A stretch of 50,014 bases of DNA from Elusimicrobiota bacterium (GTDB taxonomy: Bacteria > Elusimicrobiota > Elusimicrobia > UBA1565 > UBA9628): contig JAUYSH010000085.1 of assembly GCA_030696455.1 (NCBI GenBank), positions 1-50,014 on the forward strand. The letters run 5' to 3'. The position numbers and the translations under genes were made by a program. The notes under the pieces are model-generated. The model searched no databases. It saw only the letters and a list, made by a program, of their open reading frames with translations, and was not told where the DNA came from. Each line of letters begins with the position of its first letter. Position 1 is the first letter of the stretch. This document shows, piece after piece, positions 40,976 to 50,014 of the stretch.

Positions 40976-42085
40976 GTGGCCGTCCCCTGGACCGACCGTC
41001 AGCGCTGGGCCGTGCGCTTGAACGTGGATACTCCTCCGCGCCGCGCCTGGGATATTCTCAATGAATTGGGCCCGCAAGGTCTCCCCAAATCCGTTGACGC
41101 CGACTGGTCCCGCGTCAGCGCGGCGAAATTAGAAGACGTCGCCTCGTGGCGCCGCGCCGCCCTCGCCTTCGACGTCGTCGCCGAGGAGCTCCGTTGCTCC
41201 TCATTGGGAGCCCGTCTCATCCTCAGGGGAGACCCCGACTACCCCGATCTCTTAGCCTCGATCCACGACCCGCCCCTCGTCCTCTACGTCCAAGGCACGT
41301 TCAGCCCCGCGTCCGCCGTCGCCTTCGTCGGCACCCGCTACCCCACCCCCTACGGCCGCCGCATGGCCCGGCGCTTGGCGGGCGATGCCTCCCGCGCCGG
41401 CCTGACCATCGTCAGCGGCCTGGCCCGCGGCATCGACGCCGAGGCCCACCTGGCCGCCCTGGACGCCAAGGGCCCGACCTGGGCCGTCCTGGGCACCGGC
41501 CTGGGTCACGTATACCCGTTTGAAAACGCCCCCTTGGCCCGTCGCATCGTCGCGGAGGGGGGGGCCGTCATCTCCGAGCGCCCGATCGACACCGGCCCCG
41601 ACCGGCACCTGTTCCCGCGCCGCAACCGCATCGTGGCCGGCCTGTCCTGGGCCGTGGTGGTCGCAGAGGGACGCCATAAGTCCGGCGCGATGATCACCGC
41701 CCGTCACGCGCTGGACCAGGGTCGGGAAGTGTTGGCCGTCCCGGGTCCGGCCGACTCCGTCATGTCCGAGGCGCCTCATCGCCTGCTCGATGAAGGCGCT
41801 GCGATGGCCTCGGGTGTCGCGGATATCCTCGGACGCCTGCCTGACGGCCATTTATTGGCCGCCAGGAAGTCCTCCGATCCGGCTCCTGCACCGCTGGAGC
41901 CTCCGACGGGGGAGGAGGCGTCCGTGATGGCCTTGCTCGGCTCCGACGCCCTCTCCTTAGATGAACTGGTTCAGCTCTCGGGGCTTGACACGACGCGCAT
42001 TTCCTCTATAATGTTCGGGCTGGAAATAAAGGATAAAGTAATCTCCGTACCTGGAAACCGCTATGCCCAAAAAGAAGCCCGCTGA
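40976..42085 (+). CDS. dprA: DNA processing protein DprA
   Basis: 369 residues from a GTG at 40976, chosen because it gives the family length and avoids reading through the XRE gene; a GAGGA lies 12 bases before it. Rossmann core: VAFVGTRYPTPYGRRMARRL, TIVSGLARGIDAEAHLAAL, WAVLGTGLGHVYPFEN, LFPRRNRIVAGLSWAVVVAEG and SGAMITARHALDQGREVLAVPG, all DprA hallmarks. C-terminal winged helix (ALSLDELVQLSGLDTTRISS). DprA loads RecA on incoming single-stranded DNA. The end of the gene overlaps topA by 23 bases and contains the topA promoter. Confidence 0.95.
   Translation: MAVPWTDRQRWAVRLNVDTPPRRAWDILNELGPQGLPKSVDADWSRVSAAKLEDVASWRRAALAFDVVAEELRCSSLGARLILRGDPDYPDLLASIHDPPLVLYVQGTFSPASAVAFVGTRYPTPYGRRMARRLAGDASRAGLTIVSGLARGIDAEAHLAALDAKGPTWAVLGTGLGHVYPFENAPLARRIVAEGGAVISERPIDTGPDRHLFPRRNRIVAGLSWAVVVAEGRHKSGAMITARHALDQGREVLAVPGPADSVMSEAPHRLLDEGAAMASGVADILGRLPDGHLLAARKSSDPAPAPLEPPTGEEASVMALLGSDALSLDELVQLSGLDTTRISSIMFGLEIKDKVISVPGNRYAQKEAR
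41985..42012 (+). promoter_or_regulatory. Consensus sigma-70 promoter for topA, inside dprA
   Basis: TTGACA (41985-41990), 16-base spacer, TATAAT (42007-42012): both hexamers match the consensus exactly. About 45 bases of leader precede the topA ATG at 42063. It lies within the coding sequence of the DprA C-terminus. Confidence 0.8.
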
Positions 42086-44528
42086 AAAGAAGCCCGCCAA
42101 AGTCGTTAAAGCCGTCAAAGCCGCTCCCAAGGCGAAGGCTCCCCCCGTAGAAAAGGCCCCCAAGGCCCCTAAATCATCCAAGGGTGCCCGGACGGGCCCC
42201 AGCCTCCTGGTCGTCGAGTCTCCGGCCAAGGAAAGAACGATCTCCCGCTTCCTTAAGAATGAATTCGTGGTCAAGTCTTCCTTCGGCCACGTTCGCGACC
42301 TGCCCGTGCGCAAGATCGGCGTCAACGTCGACGACGATTTTTCACCTCAGTACGTCGTTCTGCCCCGGGCCAAGAAGATCCTGGCCGAGTTCAAGTCCCT
42401 CGTCTCGAAGGCCGCTTTCGTCTACCTCGCGACCGACCATGACCGCGAGGGAGAGTCCATCGCCTGGCACCTCGTCGACATGCTCAAGCTCAAGCCCGAC
42501 CAGGTCAAGCGCATCACCTTCCACGAGATCACCCCGACCGCCATCAAGGCCGCCATCGCCGAGCCGCGCGCGATCGACGAGAACCTGGTGCACGCCCAGC
42601 AGGCCCGCCGCGTCATCGACCGCCTCGTCGGCTACAAGCTCTCGCCGCTGCTCTGGGCCAAGATCCAGAGCGGCCTGTCCGCCGGCCGCGTGCAGTCCGT
42701 CGCCGTGCGCCTGCTCGCCGAGCGCGAGCACGAGATCAAGGACTTCGTCTCCGACGGCTACTGGACCCTGACCGCCGCGCTCGAGAAGGCTGGAGCACCG
42801 CCTGTGTTCGATGCCAAGCTCTCTTTATGGAAGAAGGAGAAGGTCGAGACGACCCGCACCTACGACCTGTTCAGCGAGCAGTATCGCGTGAAGGCGACGA
42901 CCTTGCGCACCGCCGAGGACATGGACGTGGTGTCCAAGACCGTCCAGGGCGGGGCCTTCAAGGTGGTCAAGGTCGAGAAGAAGGAGGTGCGCCGCCGTCC
43001 GCCGCCCCCGTTCTCGACGTCGACCATGCAGCAGGCCGCGTCCCAGAAGATGGGCTTCGCCGCCGAGCGCACGATGCGCATCGCGCAGTCCCTCTACGAA
43101 GGCGTCGACCTCGGCGGCACCGACCCGGCCGGTCTGATCACCTACATGCGCACGGACTCGTTCTCGATCGCCAAGACCGCGGCCGAGGAGTGCTCCGCGT
43201 TCGTGAAGGAGACCTACGGCGCGAATTACGCCCCGGCGGAATTCCCCACGTACCAGACCAAATCCCGCGGCGCCCAGGAAGCCCACGAGGCCATCCGGCC
43301 CACGAGCGTCCTTCGCACCCCCGACGAGGTCCGCAAGTTCCTCAACCCCGACCAGATCCGCCTCTATGAGCTGATCTGGAAACGGTTCGTCGCGTCGCAG
43401 ATGATCGAGGCGACCTACGACACCGCCTCCGCCGACATCGAGAACGGCGAGTCCCTGTTCCATTGCACGGGCCGCACCCTCAAGAGCGAGGGCTTCCTGC
43501 GGGTGTACCGCGACGCCCCGAAGGGCGACGAGGAACCCGACGAGGAAGTCGAGGAGGAGGGCAGCCGTCTGCCCCCGCTCGTCGAAGGCGACATGCTCAA
43601 GCTCATCGAGCTCAAGCCCGAGGAGCACCGCACCAGCCCTCCCCCGCACTACAACGAGGCGAGCCTGATCCGCGCGATGGAGAAGCACGGCATCGGCCGC
43701 CCTTCCACCTACGCCCCGACCATCAAGACCATCGTCGACCGCGGCTACGTGCGCCGGAACATGAAGGACCGCAAGCTGATTCCCACCGAGCTCGGCATCC
43801 TCGTGACCGAGAAGCTCAAGGGTCATTTTCCCGACGTGGTCAGCCTGACCTACACCGCCAACGTCGAGGCCCAGCTCGACAAGATCGCCGAGGGCCAGCA
43901 GGGCTGGACCGAGGTGGTCAAGACCTTCTACGCTCCCTTCTCGAAGGCGCTCGTCGCGGCCGAGACGGAGATGGAAGCCTCGCGCATCGAGCCGAAGATG
44001 TCGGATGAGCTGTGCCCGATCTGCACGGCGCCGATGCTTATCCGCGAGAGCCGCTTCGGCAAGTACCTGTCCTGCTCGACCTTCCCCAAGTGCAAGGGCA
44101 AGATCCAGCTCACACCCGAGGGCCAGAAGGTCGTCCTCGAGCTCACCGGCGAGAACTGCGACCTATGCGGCAAGCCCATGGTCATCCGCACCGGCCGCAA
44201 GGGCAAGTTCATGGCGTGCTCCGGCTATCCCGAGTGCAAGAACACCTTCTCGCTCGACGCCGACGGCAAGAAGATCGAGGGCTCCCGGCCTCTTTTGACG
44301 ACGCGCCCGTGCAACAAGTGCCAGAAGCACATGTGGCTGCGCGTCGGCAAACGCGGCTTCTTCCTCACCTGCCCCGGCTACCCCAAGTGCCGCAACTTGA
44401 AGCCGGTGTCGAAGGAAGAGGGCGAAAAGCTGCGCGTCGAAGGCGAAGGCCTGCGCGCGGCTCAGATCGCCGCCCGCCTGGCCGCCGAGGCGGCGGCCGC
44501 CGCCGCTGCTCCGACGGCGCCGAGCTGA
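42063..44528 (+). CDS. topA: DNA topoisomerase I (type IA)
   Basis: 821 residues. It relaxes negative supercoils. TOPRIM segment SLLVVESPAKERTI and YLATDHDREGESIAWHL; catalytic Tyr361 in GLITYMRTDSF; HEAIRPTSV and KHGIGRPSTYAPTI. Three C-terminal zinc ribbons follow: CPICTAPM...CSTFPKCKG, CDLCGKPM...CSGYPECKN and CNKCQKHM...CPGYPKCRN. The first 45 residues are a Lys/Ala/Pro-rich histone H1-like extension (KKPAEKKPAKVVKAVKAAPK), which probably increases DNA affinity, and the C-terminus ends in an Ala-rich tail. It has its own consensus promoter. Confidence 0.96.
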   Translation: MPKKKPAEKKPAKVVKAVKAAPKAKAPPVEKAPKAPKSSKGARTGPSLLVVESPAKERTISRFLKNEFVVKSSFGHVRDLPVRKIGVNVDDDFSPQYVVLPRAKKILAEFKSLVSKAAFVYLATDHDREGESIAWHLVDMLKLKPDQVKRITFHEITPTAIKAAIAEPRAIDENLVHAQQARRVIDRLVGYKLSPLLWAKIQSGLSAGRVQSVAVRLLAEREHEIKDFVSDGYWTLTAALEKAGAPPVFDAKLSLWKKEKVETTRTYDLFSEQYRVKATTLRTAEDMDVVSKTVQGGAFKVVKVEKKEVRRRPPPPFSTSTMQQAASQKMGFAAERTMRIAQSLYEGVDLGGTDPAGLITYMRTDSFSIAKTAAEECSAFVKETYGANYAPAEFPTYQTKSRGAQEAHEAIRPTSVLRTPDEVRKFLNPDQIRLYELIWKRFVASQMIEATYDTASADIENGESLFHCTGRTLKSEGFLRVYRDAPKGDEEPDEEVEEEGSRLPPLVEGDMLKLIELKPEEHRTSPPPHYNEASLIRAMEKHGIGRPSTYAPTIKTIVDRGYVRRNMKDRKLIPTELGILVTEKLKGHFPDVVSLTYTANVEAQLDKIAEGQQGWTEVVKTFYAPFSKALVAAETEMEASRIEPKMSDELCPICTAPMLIRESRFGKYLSCSTFPKCKGKIQLTPEGQKVVLELTGENCDLCGKPMVIRTGRKGKFMACSGYPECKNTFSLDADGKKIEGSRPLLTTRPCNKCQKHMWLRVGKRGFFLTCPGYPKCRNLKPVSKEEGEKLRVEGEGLRAAQIAARLAAEAAAAAAAPTAPS

Positions 44529-44538
44529 CGGCGGGGAC

Positions 44539-45441
44539 ATGGCGATCGAAGCGCCTCAGGGGCCTCTGCGCCTCCAATCCGAGCGCTTTCTGACCCATCT
44601 GCGCGCCTCGCGCAACTACTCCCCGCACACCCTTCGCGCCTACGGCAAGGACCTCGAGGCGTTCGTCGTCAAGTACCCGGGCCTCGAGCCGGGCGGCATC
44701 GAGCGCGTGCACGTGCGCGCCTTCCTCGCCGACCTCCAGAAGGAGGGGGGGCTGGCGCGGGCGAGCATACTGCGGCGCATGGCGGCCCTGCGTTCCTTCA
44801 TCAAGTTCCTCCGCTCGGGGGGCCTGTTGAAAGGGAACCCGGTTTTCGGCGTGCCCCTGCCCAAGCGGGGGCGCCCCCTGCCCAAGTTCCTGACGGAGAA
44901 CGAGATGGCGGAACTGATGTCGGTGCCCGCCTCTTCCAACGCCGCCCAACAGCCGCGCGACCGGGCGCTCATCGAGCTGATCTACTCGTCGGGCCTGCGC
45001 CGCGCCGAGGTGACCTCCCTCAACTGCGGGGACATCGACTACATGTCCGGGACCGTGCGCGTCTTCGGCAAGGGCTCTAAAGAACGTATCGTCCCGGTCG
45101 GCAATGGCGCGTTGAAGTGCCTGCGCGCCTACCTCGAGGGACGCCGCAAGGAGGACGCCGAGCCGGTCTTCGTCGGCCCCTCCGGCAAGCGCCTCTCCGA
45201 CGCCGGGCTGGTCTTCATCCTCTCCCGCTGGGTCAAGGCCAGCGCCCTCAAGAAGCGCATCACCCCGCACGTCCTGCGCCACAGCTTCGCCACCCACCTC
45301 ATGAACCGCGGCTGCGACATCCGCATGGTCCAGGAGATGCTCGGCCACGTCAGCCTCACTACGACCCAGATCTACACTTACGTCTCCCTCGACCGGATGA
45401 AAGAGGTTTACAAAGACTCCCATCCGAGAAGCCCGAAATGA
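44539..45441 (+). CDS. xerC: Tyrosine recombinase XerC/XerD
   Basis: 300 residues, the Xer length. N-terminal SAM-like DNA-binding domain (RFLTHLRASRNYSPHTLRAYGKDL). The catalytic domain has Arg in SSGLRRAEV, Lys in VFGKGSKERIVPVG, HVLRHSFATHL, MLGHVSLTTTQIY and nucleophile Tyr279. It resolves chromosome dimers at dif. Whether it is XerC, XerD or a single XerH-like enzyme cannot be decided without the rest of the genome. It starts ten bases after topA and is followed by the REP-like hairpin at 45448. Confidence 0.88.
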   Translation: MAIEAPQGPLRLQSERFLTHLRASRNYSPHTLRAYGKDLEAFVVKYPGLEPGGIERVHVRAFLADLQKEGGLARASILRRMAALRSFIKFLRSGGLLKGNPVFGVPLPKRGRPLPKFLTENEMAELMSVPASSNAAQQPRDRALIELIYSSGLRRAEVTSLNCGDIDYMSGTVRVFGKGSKERIVPVGNGALKCLRAYLEGRRKEDAEPVFVGPSGKRLSDAGLVFILSRWVKASALKKRITPHVLRHSFATHLMNRGCDIRMVQEMLGHVSLTTTQIYTYVSLDRMKEVYKDSHPRSPK

Positions 45442-45447
45442 GCATAA

Positions 45448-47769
<2,322 letters not shown>

Positions 47770-47775
47770 CCCGGC

Positions 47776-48285
47776 ATGGAAAAGCGGAGCTTTGAGACGA
47801 TCATCCGCGCCCTGGATAAAGCCGGCGCGCGCTACCTGATCGTCGGCGGAGTGGCGGTGGTGGCCCACGGCTATGTCCGCTTCACGGTCGATTTGGATGT
47901 TTTCCTGGATCTCGAACCCGAAAATTTGAAGACGGCCCTTTCCGTCCTGTCGGGGCTCGGCTACAGGCCCCGCGCGCCCGTCAACATCGCCGATTTCGCG
48001 GATCCGGCCATCCGCCGGGTTTGGATCGAAGAAAAAGGAATGAAGGTTTTCTCCCTATCCAGCTCCGAACATCCCTCGACCGAGATCGACATTTTTTCCG
48101 AAGCCCCGTTTGAATTTTCCGCAGCTCATGCTCAAGCCGTTCGCTTGGAAGTTTGTCCCGGCGTGGCGGCCGCCTTCGTCGACCTCGATCGCCTCATCGC
48201 CATGAAAAAACGAGCGGGCAGGCCGAAGGACCTTCTGGATGTCGACGAGTTGAATGCCTTGCGCAAGGAGCCCTCCGGTGACTGA
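47776..48285 (+). CDS. MNT-fold nucleotidyltransferase, second copy
   Basis: 169 residues. ALDKAGARYLIVGGVAVVAHGYVR followed by TVDLDVFLDLE gives the GG...hG...T.DlDv nucleotidyltransferase signature. STEIDIFSEAPFEF adds the third acidic residue, and LIAMKKRAGRPKDLLDVDEL is the standard C-terminal end. It differs from the copy at 9404 in sequence but matches the same fold. It overlaps a 69-residue protein downstream by eight bases. Possible toxin or regulatory enzyme of a two-gene module; target unknown. The gene is less GC-rich in places than purA. Confidence 0.78.
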   Translation: MEKRSFETIIRALDKAGARYLIVGGVAVVAHGYVRFTVDLDVFLDLEPENLKTALSVLSGLGYRPRAPVNIADFADPAIRRVWIEEKGMKVFSLSSSEHPSTEIDIFSEAPFEFSAAHAQAVRLEVCPGVAAAFVDLDRLIAMKKRAGRPKDLLDVDELNALRKEPSGD

Positions 48286-48487
48286 GGATTGGGAATGCGG
48301 CTGGGAAAGCCACCGCCGCGCGCAGGCCGTCCGATGCGCCGCGTGGTCGTTGTCGGAAAAGCTCGAGTGGCTTGAAGAGGCTCAGCGGCTCGTCGATCGT
48401 TTCGCCCGCGCCAAGGCCAAGTCGGAGGGCGCGCCGGCCTTCTTGCGCGATGCTCCGGACGCGAAGGGAAAAGAAGGGGGCTTGTGA
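48278..48487 (+). CDS. Small partner protein of the second nucleotidyltransferase
   Basis: 69 residues from a GTG at 48278, chosen because AAGGAG lies six bases upstream (48267-48272) and the start overlaps the nucleotidyltransferase stop. TEDWECGWESHRRAQAVRCA and WSLSEKLEWLEEAQRLVDRF form a helical protein similar in design to partners of AbiEii-like nucleotidyltransferases. It is probably the antitoxin-like or substrate half of the module. The order (enzyme first) is opposite to the pair at 9195-9880, and the two small proteins share little sequence. Confidence 0.6.
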   Translation: MTEDWECGWESHRRAQAVRCAAWSLSEKLEWLEEAQRLVDRFARAKAKSEGAPAFLRDAPDAKGKEGGL

Positions 48488-48529
48488 CGATTCCCTCGTC
48501 GAGGAATGCGATTGCCGGGGCCTTGGGTC

Positions 48530-48557
48530 TTGACAATAGAACGGCGCCTGCTATACT
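48530..48557 (+). promoter_or_regulatory. Strong sigma-70-like promoter for the riboswitch transcript
   Basis: TTGACA (48530-48535), 16-base spacer, TATACT (48552-48557). The transcript would begin near 48564, just before the c-di-GMP-I motif. Confidence 0.8.
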
Positions 48558-48569
48558 CCGAAGGTCGGA

Positions 48570-48660
48570 CGTTGGAGCGATAAACCGGCAAACCGTTCGC
48601 GAGGGCGGGGCGCAAAGCGAAGGGCCTCGAAGAGTCCCGAGGTCGCCTGGCTACCGAAAC
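48570..48660 (+). ncRNA. c-di-GMP-I (GEMM) riboswitch
   Basis: The aptamer core is clear: GGCAAACC (48587-48594), then the P2 hairpin CCGTTC / GGGCGG (48593-48598, 48603-48608) closed by the GNRA loop GCGA. CGCAAAGC (48611-48618), a P3 hairpin CCTCG / CGAGG (48625-48629, 48638-48642) and GGCTACCG (48649-48656) follow. Compared with the Vibrio Vc2 aptamer, the ligand-contact bases are kept: G at the G20 position (48588), A at A47 (48615) and C at C92 (48654). G20 favours c-di-GMP over the cGAMP-binding variant, which has A. The outer boundaries are approximate. The ORF begins six bases after the motif, so control is probably translational or by termination within the leader. Confidence 0.8.
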
Positions 48661-48665
48661 CAAAC

Positions 48666-49226
48666 ATGCTGATTAAAGGCGTGCGCGCACGATTTCGCTC
48701 GGCCCTTGCTTACCATGGACGGGACAGAGGGGTTCCATGGTCGGTGGGGCCGGGCCTGTTTTTGGCCCTGGCGCTGCTCGCGCCGGCGGGCCGCGCGGAG
48801 ACCGCGGCCGGCCTCGACGCGCAAGGGGTCGATCCCCGGGCCGCGGTCGAGAACAAGTGGGGCCTCGACGTCCGCGACGCGGCGGGCCGCCCCGTCAGCC
48901 GCGAGCAGGTCCTGTCCGACCTGAAGGGCGCCGCGGTCAAGCGCGCGGCCGACAACTCGTTTTCCAGCAATCTGCCCAGGGCTCGGGCCGTGTTGGCGGC
49001 GCTCGAGTTGGTCAACGATTTCGCCGACGCCTTCCGCATGGCCGCGGCCGGCTTCGCCTTGGCCAAAATCCTTCCCGGCCTGCCGGGGGGGGCGCCGAAG
49101 ATCTCGGTGCTCTGGCTGCTCCTCGCGGCCTGCGTGCCCATGACTTTCGCCTTCTGTTGTCGTCCCTCGACCGTCTTGACGCTTTCCCGTTCCCGCCAAA
49201 GCTCCATCGAAGTCCTCCGCTGTTAA
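48666..49226 (+). CDS. Exported/membrane protein under c-di-GMP riboswitch control
   Basis: 186 residues from the ATG at 48666. A basic N-terminus (KGVRARFRSALAYHGRDR) precedes a hydrophobic signal (VGPGLFLALALLAPAGRAE), so export is likely. The mature part has ENKWGLDVRDAAGRPVSREQ and ends with a hydrophobic helix (ISVLWLLLAACVPMTFAFCC) and a short basic tail. The motif-like DVRDAAGRPVS is not recognised. No ribosome site is visible before the ATG; a GTG further in (SVGPG) is an alternative start that would leave more leader for riboswitch control. By analogy with other c-di-GMP-I targets, a role in surface attachment, pili or matrix is plausible. Confidence 0.6.
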   Translation: MLIKGVRARFRSALAYHGRDRGVPWSVGPGLFLALALLAPAGRAETAAGLDAQGVDPRAAVENKWGLDVRDAAGRPVSREQVLSDLKGAAVKRAADNSFSSNLPRARAVLAALELVNDFADAFRMAAAGFALAKILPGLPGGAPKISVLWLLLAACVPMTFAFCCRPSTVLTLSRSRQSSIEVLRC

Positions 49227-49245
49227 AGAAGGTGCCAACCCCCTC

Positions 49246-49266
49246 CTTCCCCGCTCCGCGGGGAAG
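49246..49266 (+). terminator. Terminator-like hairpin after the riboswitch-controlled gene
   Basis: CTTCCCCGC-TCC-GCGGGGAAG, a perfect 9-bp stem with a 3-base loop, followed by ATTAC. The stem is strong but the U-tract is missing. The remaining 90 bases before the next gene show no clear promoter. Confidence 0.5.
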
Positions 49267-49356
49267 ATTACAGCGATAACCAAACCGTATGGACTCCGTG
49301 CCGGAAACATTTCCGACACCCGGTCCCCGCCGAAGAACCGCACCATAGAGGGTCAA

Positions 49357-50014
49357 ATGACCAGCCTTGGGTGGATTGCGTCTCCTTGTTGTGCGCGCAC
49401 GCGAAATAGCGCATTGCTCGTTGCGATGCTCTTTTTGGCGTGCGCCCTTTCTTATACGCGCGCGCACGCGGCGGCGGCGCCGCAGAAGCCCGCGCGCGCG
49501 AAGGCCGACCTGCGAGGCAGCGCCGCCGAGCGCCTGGAGGCGGCCGACGCCGCCCGCTTCGGCCGCGGTGCCCGTCCCGCGGCGGCCGAACTGGACGCGG
49601 CCGTCGCGCGCGAGGCCAATCCCCAGGTGCGCTACGGCCTGCTGCAGGCCCTGGCCGCCCAGGACCCCATCGCCGCCGTGCCGGTGCTGAGCCGCTCCCT
49701 GCGCTCGGACGCCTCCCCCATCGTGCGCGTGGCCGCCGCCCAGGAGCTGGGCCGGCTCGAGGACCCGGCGGCGGCCCGGGCGCTGGCTTCAGCGCTCGCG
49801 GGCGACGCGGACCTGGACGTGCGCCGCGCGGCGGCCGCCTCGCTGTCGGTGCACCGCTCGACCTCCGCCGCGGCCGCGTTGGCCGCAGCGGCCGTTCAGG
49901 CCGATCCCGGCGTGCGCCGGTTCGTGGCGCGAGCGTTGAGCCGTCATGACGGCGCGGGCGTCGAGGCGGCTCTGACCCGGCTCGCGGCCGATCCCGACCG
50001 CGCGGTCGCCGCCG
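49357..50014 (+). CDS. Exported HEAT-repeat protein (C-terminus beyond window edge)
   Basis: 219 residues visible, reading open to the edge. The N-terminus is basic and then hydrophobic (NSALLVAMLFLACALSYTRAHA), a probable signal peptide with a cut after AHA. From about residue 50 there are HEAT-like helical repeats of about 31 residues with the recurrent VRxAAAxxLG pattern (VRYGLLQALAAQDP, VRVAAAQELGRLEDP, VRRAAAASLSVHRS, VRRFVARALSRHDG). Such solenoids bind other proteins or act as bilin-lyase-like scaffolds; the partner here is unknown. It may be exposed in the periplasm. GAGGG lies shortly before the ATG. Confidence 0.75.
   Translation, partial: MTSLGWIASPCCARTRNSALLVAMLFLACALSYTRAHAAAAPQKPARAKADLRGSAAERLEAADAARFGRGARPAAAELDAAVAREANPQVRYGLLQALAAQDPIAAVPVLSRSLRSDASPIVRVAAAQELGRLEDPAAARALASALAGDADLDVRRAAAASLSVHRSTSAAAALAAAAVQADPGVRRFVARALSRHDGAGVEAALTRLAADPDRAVAA

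Noticed and set aside
49266-49356. Possible second c-di-GMP riboswitch (GCGATAACCAAACCG resembles the start of the first)
   Set aside because: It lacks GGCAAACC, the CGCAAAGC segment and the P2/P3 hairpins; the resemblance covers only about 15 bases.

Overview
The window is a densely coded, GC-rich bacterial chromosome segment. Most genes overlap their neighbours by 1-11 bases and no gap reaches 300 bases. Promoters are sigma-70-like (TTGACA/TATAAT), and several start codons lie so close to the -10 box that leaderless mRNAs are likely. Gene content (abundant prepilin-like proteins, PilT/ComM/DprA, class II ribonucleotide reductase, HpnCDE, a bacterial microcompartment, a c-di-GMP riboswitch) fits a free-living Gram-negative-type bacterium. 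Elusimicrobiota is my best guess from general familiarity; nothing in the window proves it.

Layout. 1-5495 (minus): a divergently promoted prepilin-like operon, ending in a spermidine-synthase-like membrane protein cut by the window edge. 5613-5963: a small membrane protein. 5974-9088 (minus): B12-dependent ribonucleotide reductase preceded by a radical SAM gene. 9195-9880: a small-protein/nucleotidyltransferase pair. 9953-17062: rplU-rpmA-obgE, hpnC-hpnD-hpnE (squalene synthesis), dcd, rplM-rpsI. 17077-21385: a chain of mostly overlapping genes (DUF72, methyltransferase, PhoU-like, 5'-nucleotidase, HAD phosphatase).

21546-31711 is the main feature: a complete bacterial microcompartment operon of the sugar-phosphate-utilising kind. 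It has two BMC-H hexamers, one BMC-T trimer, three BMC-P pentamers, deoxyribose-phosphate aldolase (DERA), CoA-acylating aldehyde dehydrogenase, PduL phosphotransacylase, an RpiB-like isomerase and triosephosphate isomerase. Read together, deoxyribose 5-phosphate would be split to acetaldehyde plus glyceraldehyde 3-phosphate. Acetaldehyde would go to acetyl-CoA and acetyl-phosphate inside the shell, and TIM would feed the C3 product to glycolysis. Unusual additions are two paralogous caspase-like proteins with export signals, a cysteine-rich zinc-ribbon protein, an RpiB lacking the usual catalytic Cys, and a small cargo-like protein with no canonical start codon.

31713-42085 continues on the same strand with pilT, two proline-rich proteins (one with a DnaA-type AAA+ domain), a sensor kinase, a lipoprotein, comM, a TPR protein, an XRE regulator and dprA. 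This points to type IV pili and DNA uptake. topA, a Xer recombinase, a UBA-like protein, purA and a second nucleotidyltransferase/small-protein pair follow. The right end has a strong promoter feeding a c-di-GMP-I riboswitch upstream of an exported protein, then a HEAT-repeat protein cut by the edge.

Two short cis-elements recur in the window. One is an ATGGTCGC/GCGACCAT hairpin containing the ribosome site of both deoC and the sensor kinase gene. The other is a REP-like palindromic repeat downstream of the HAD phosphatase and xer genes.
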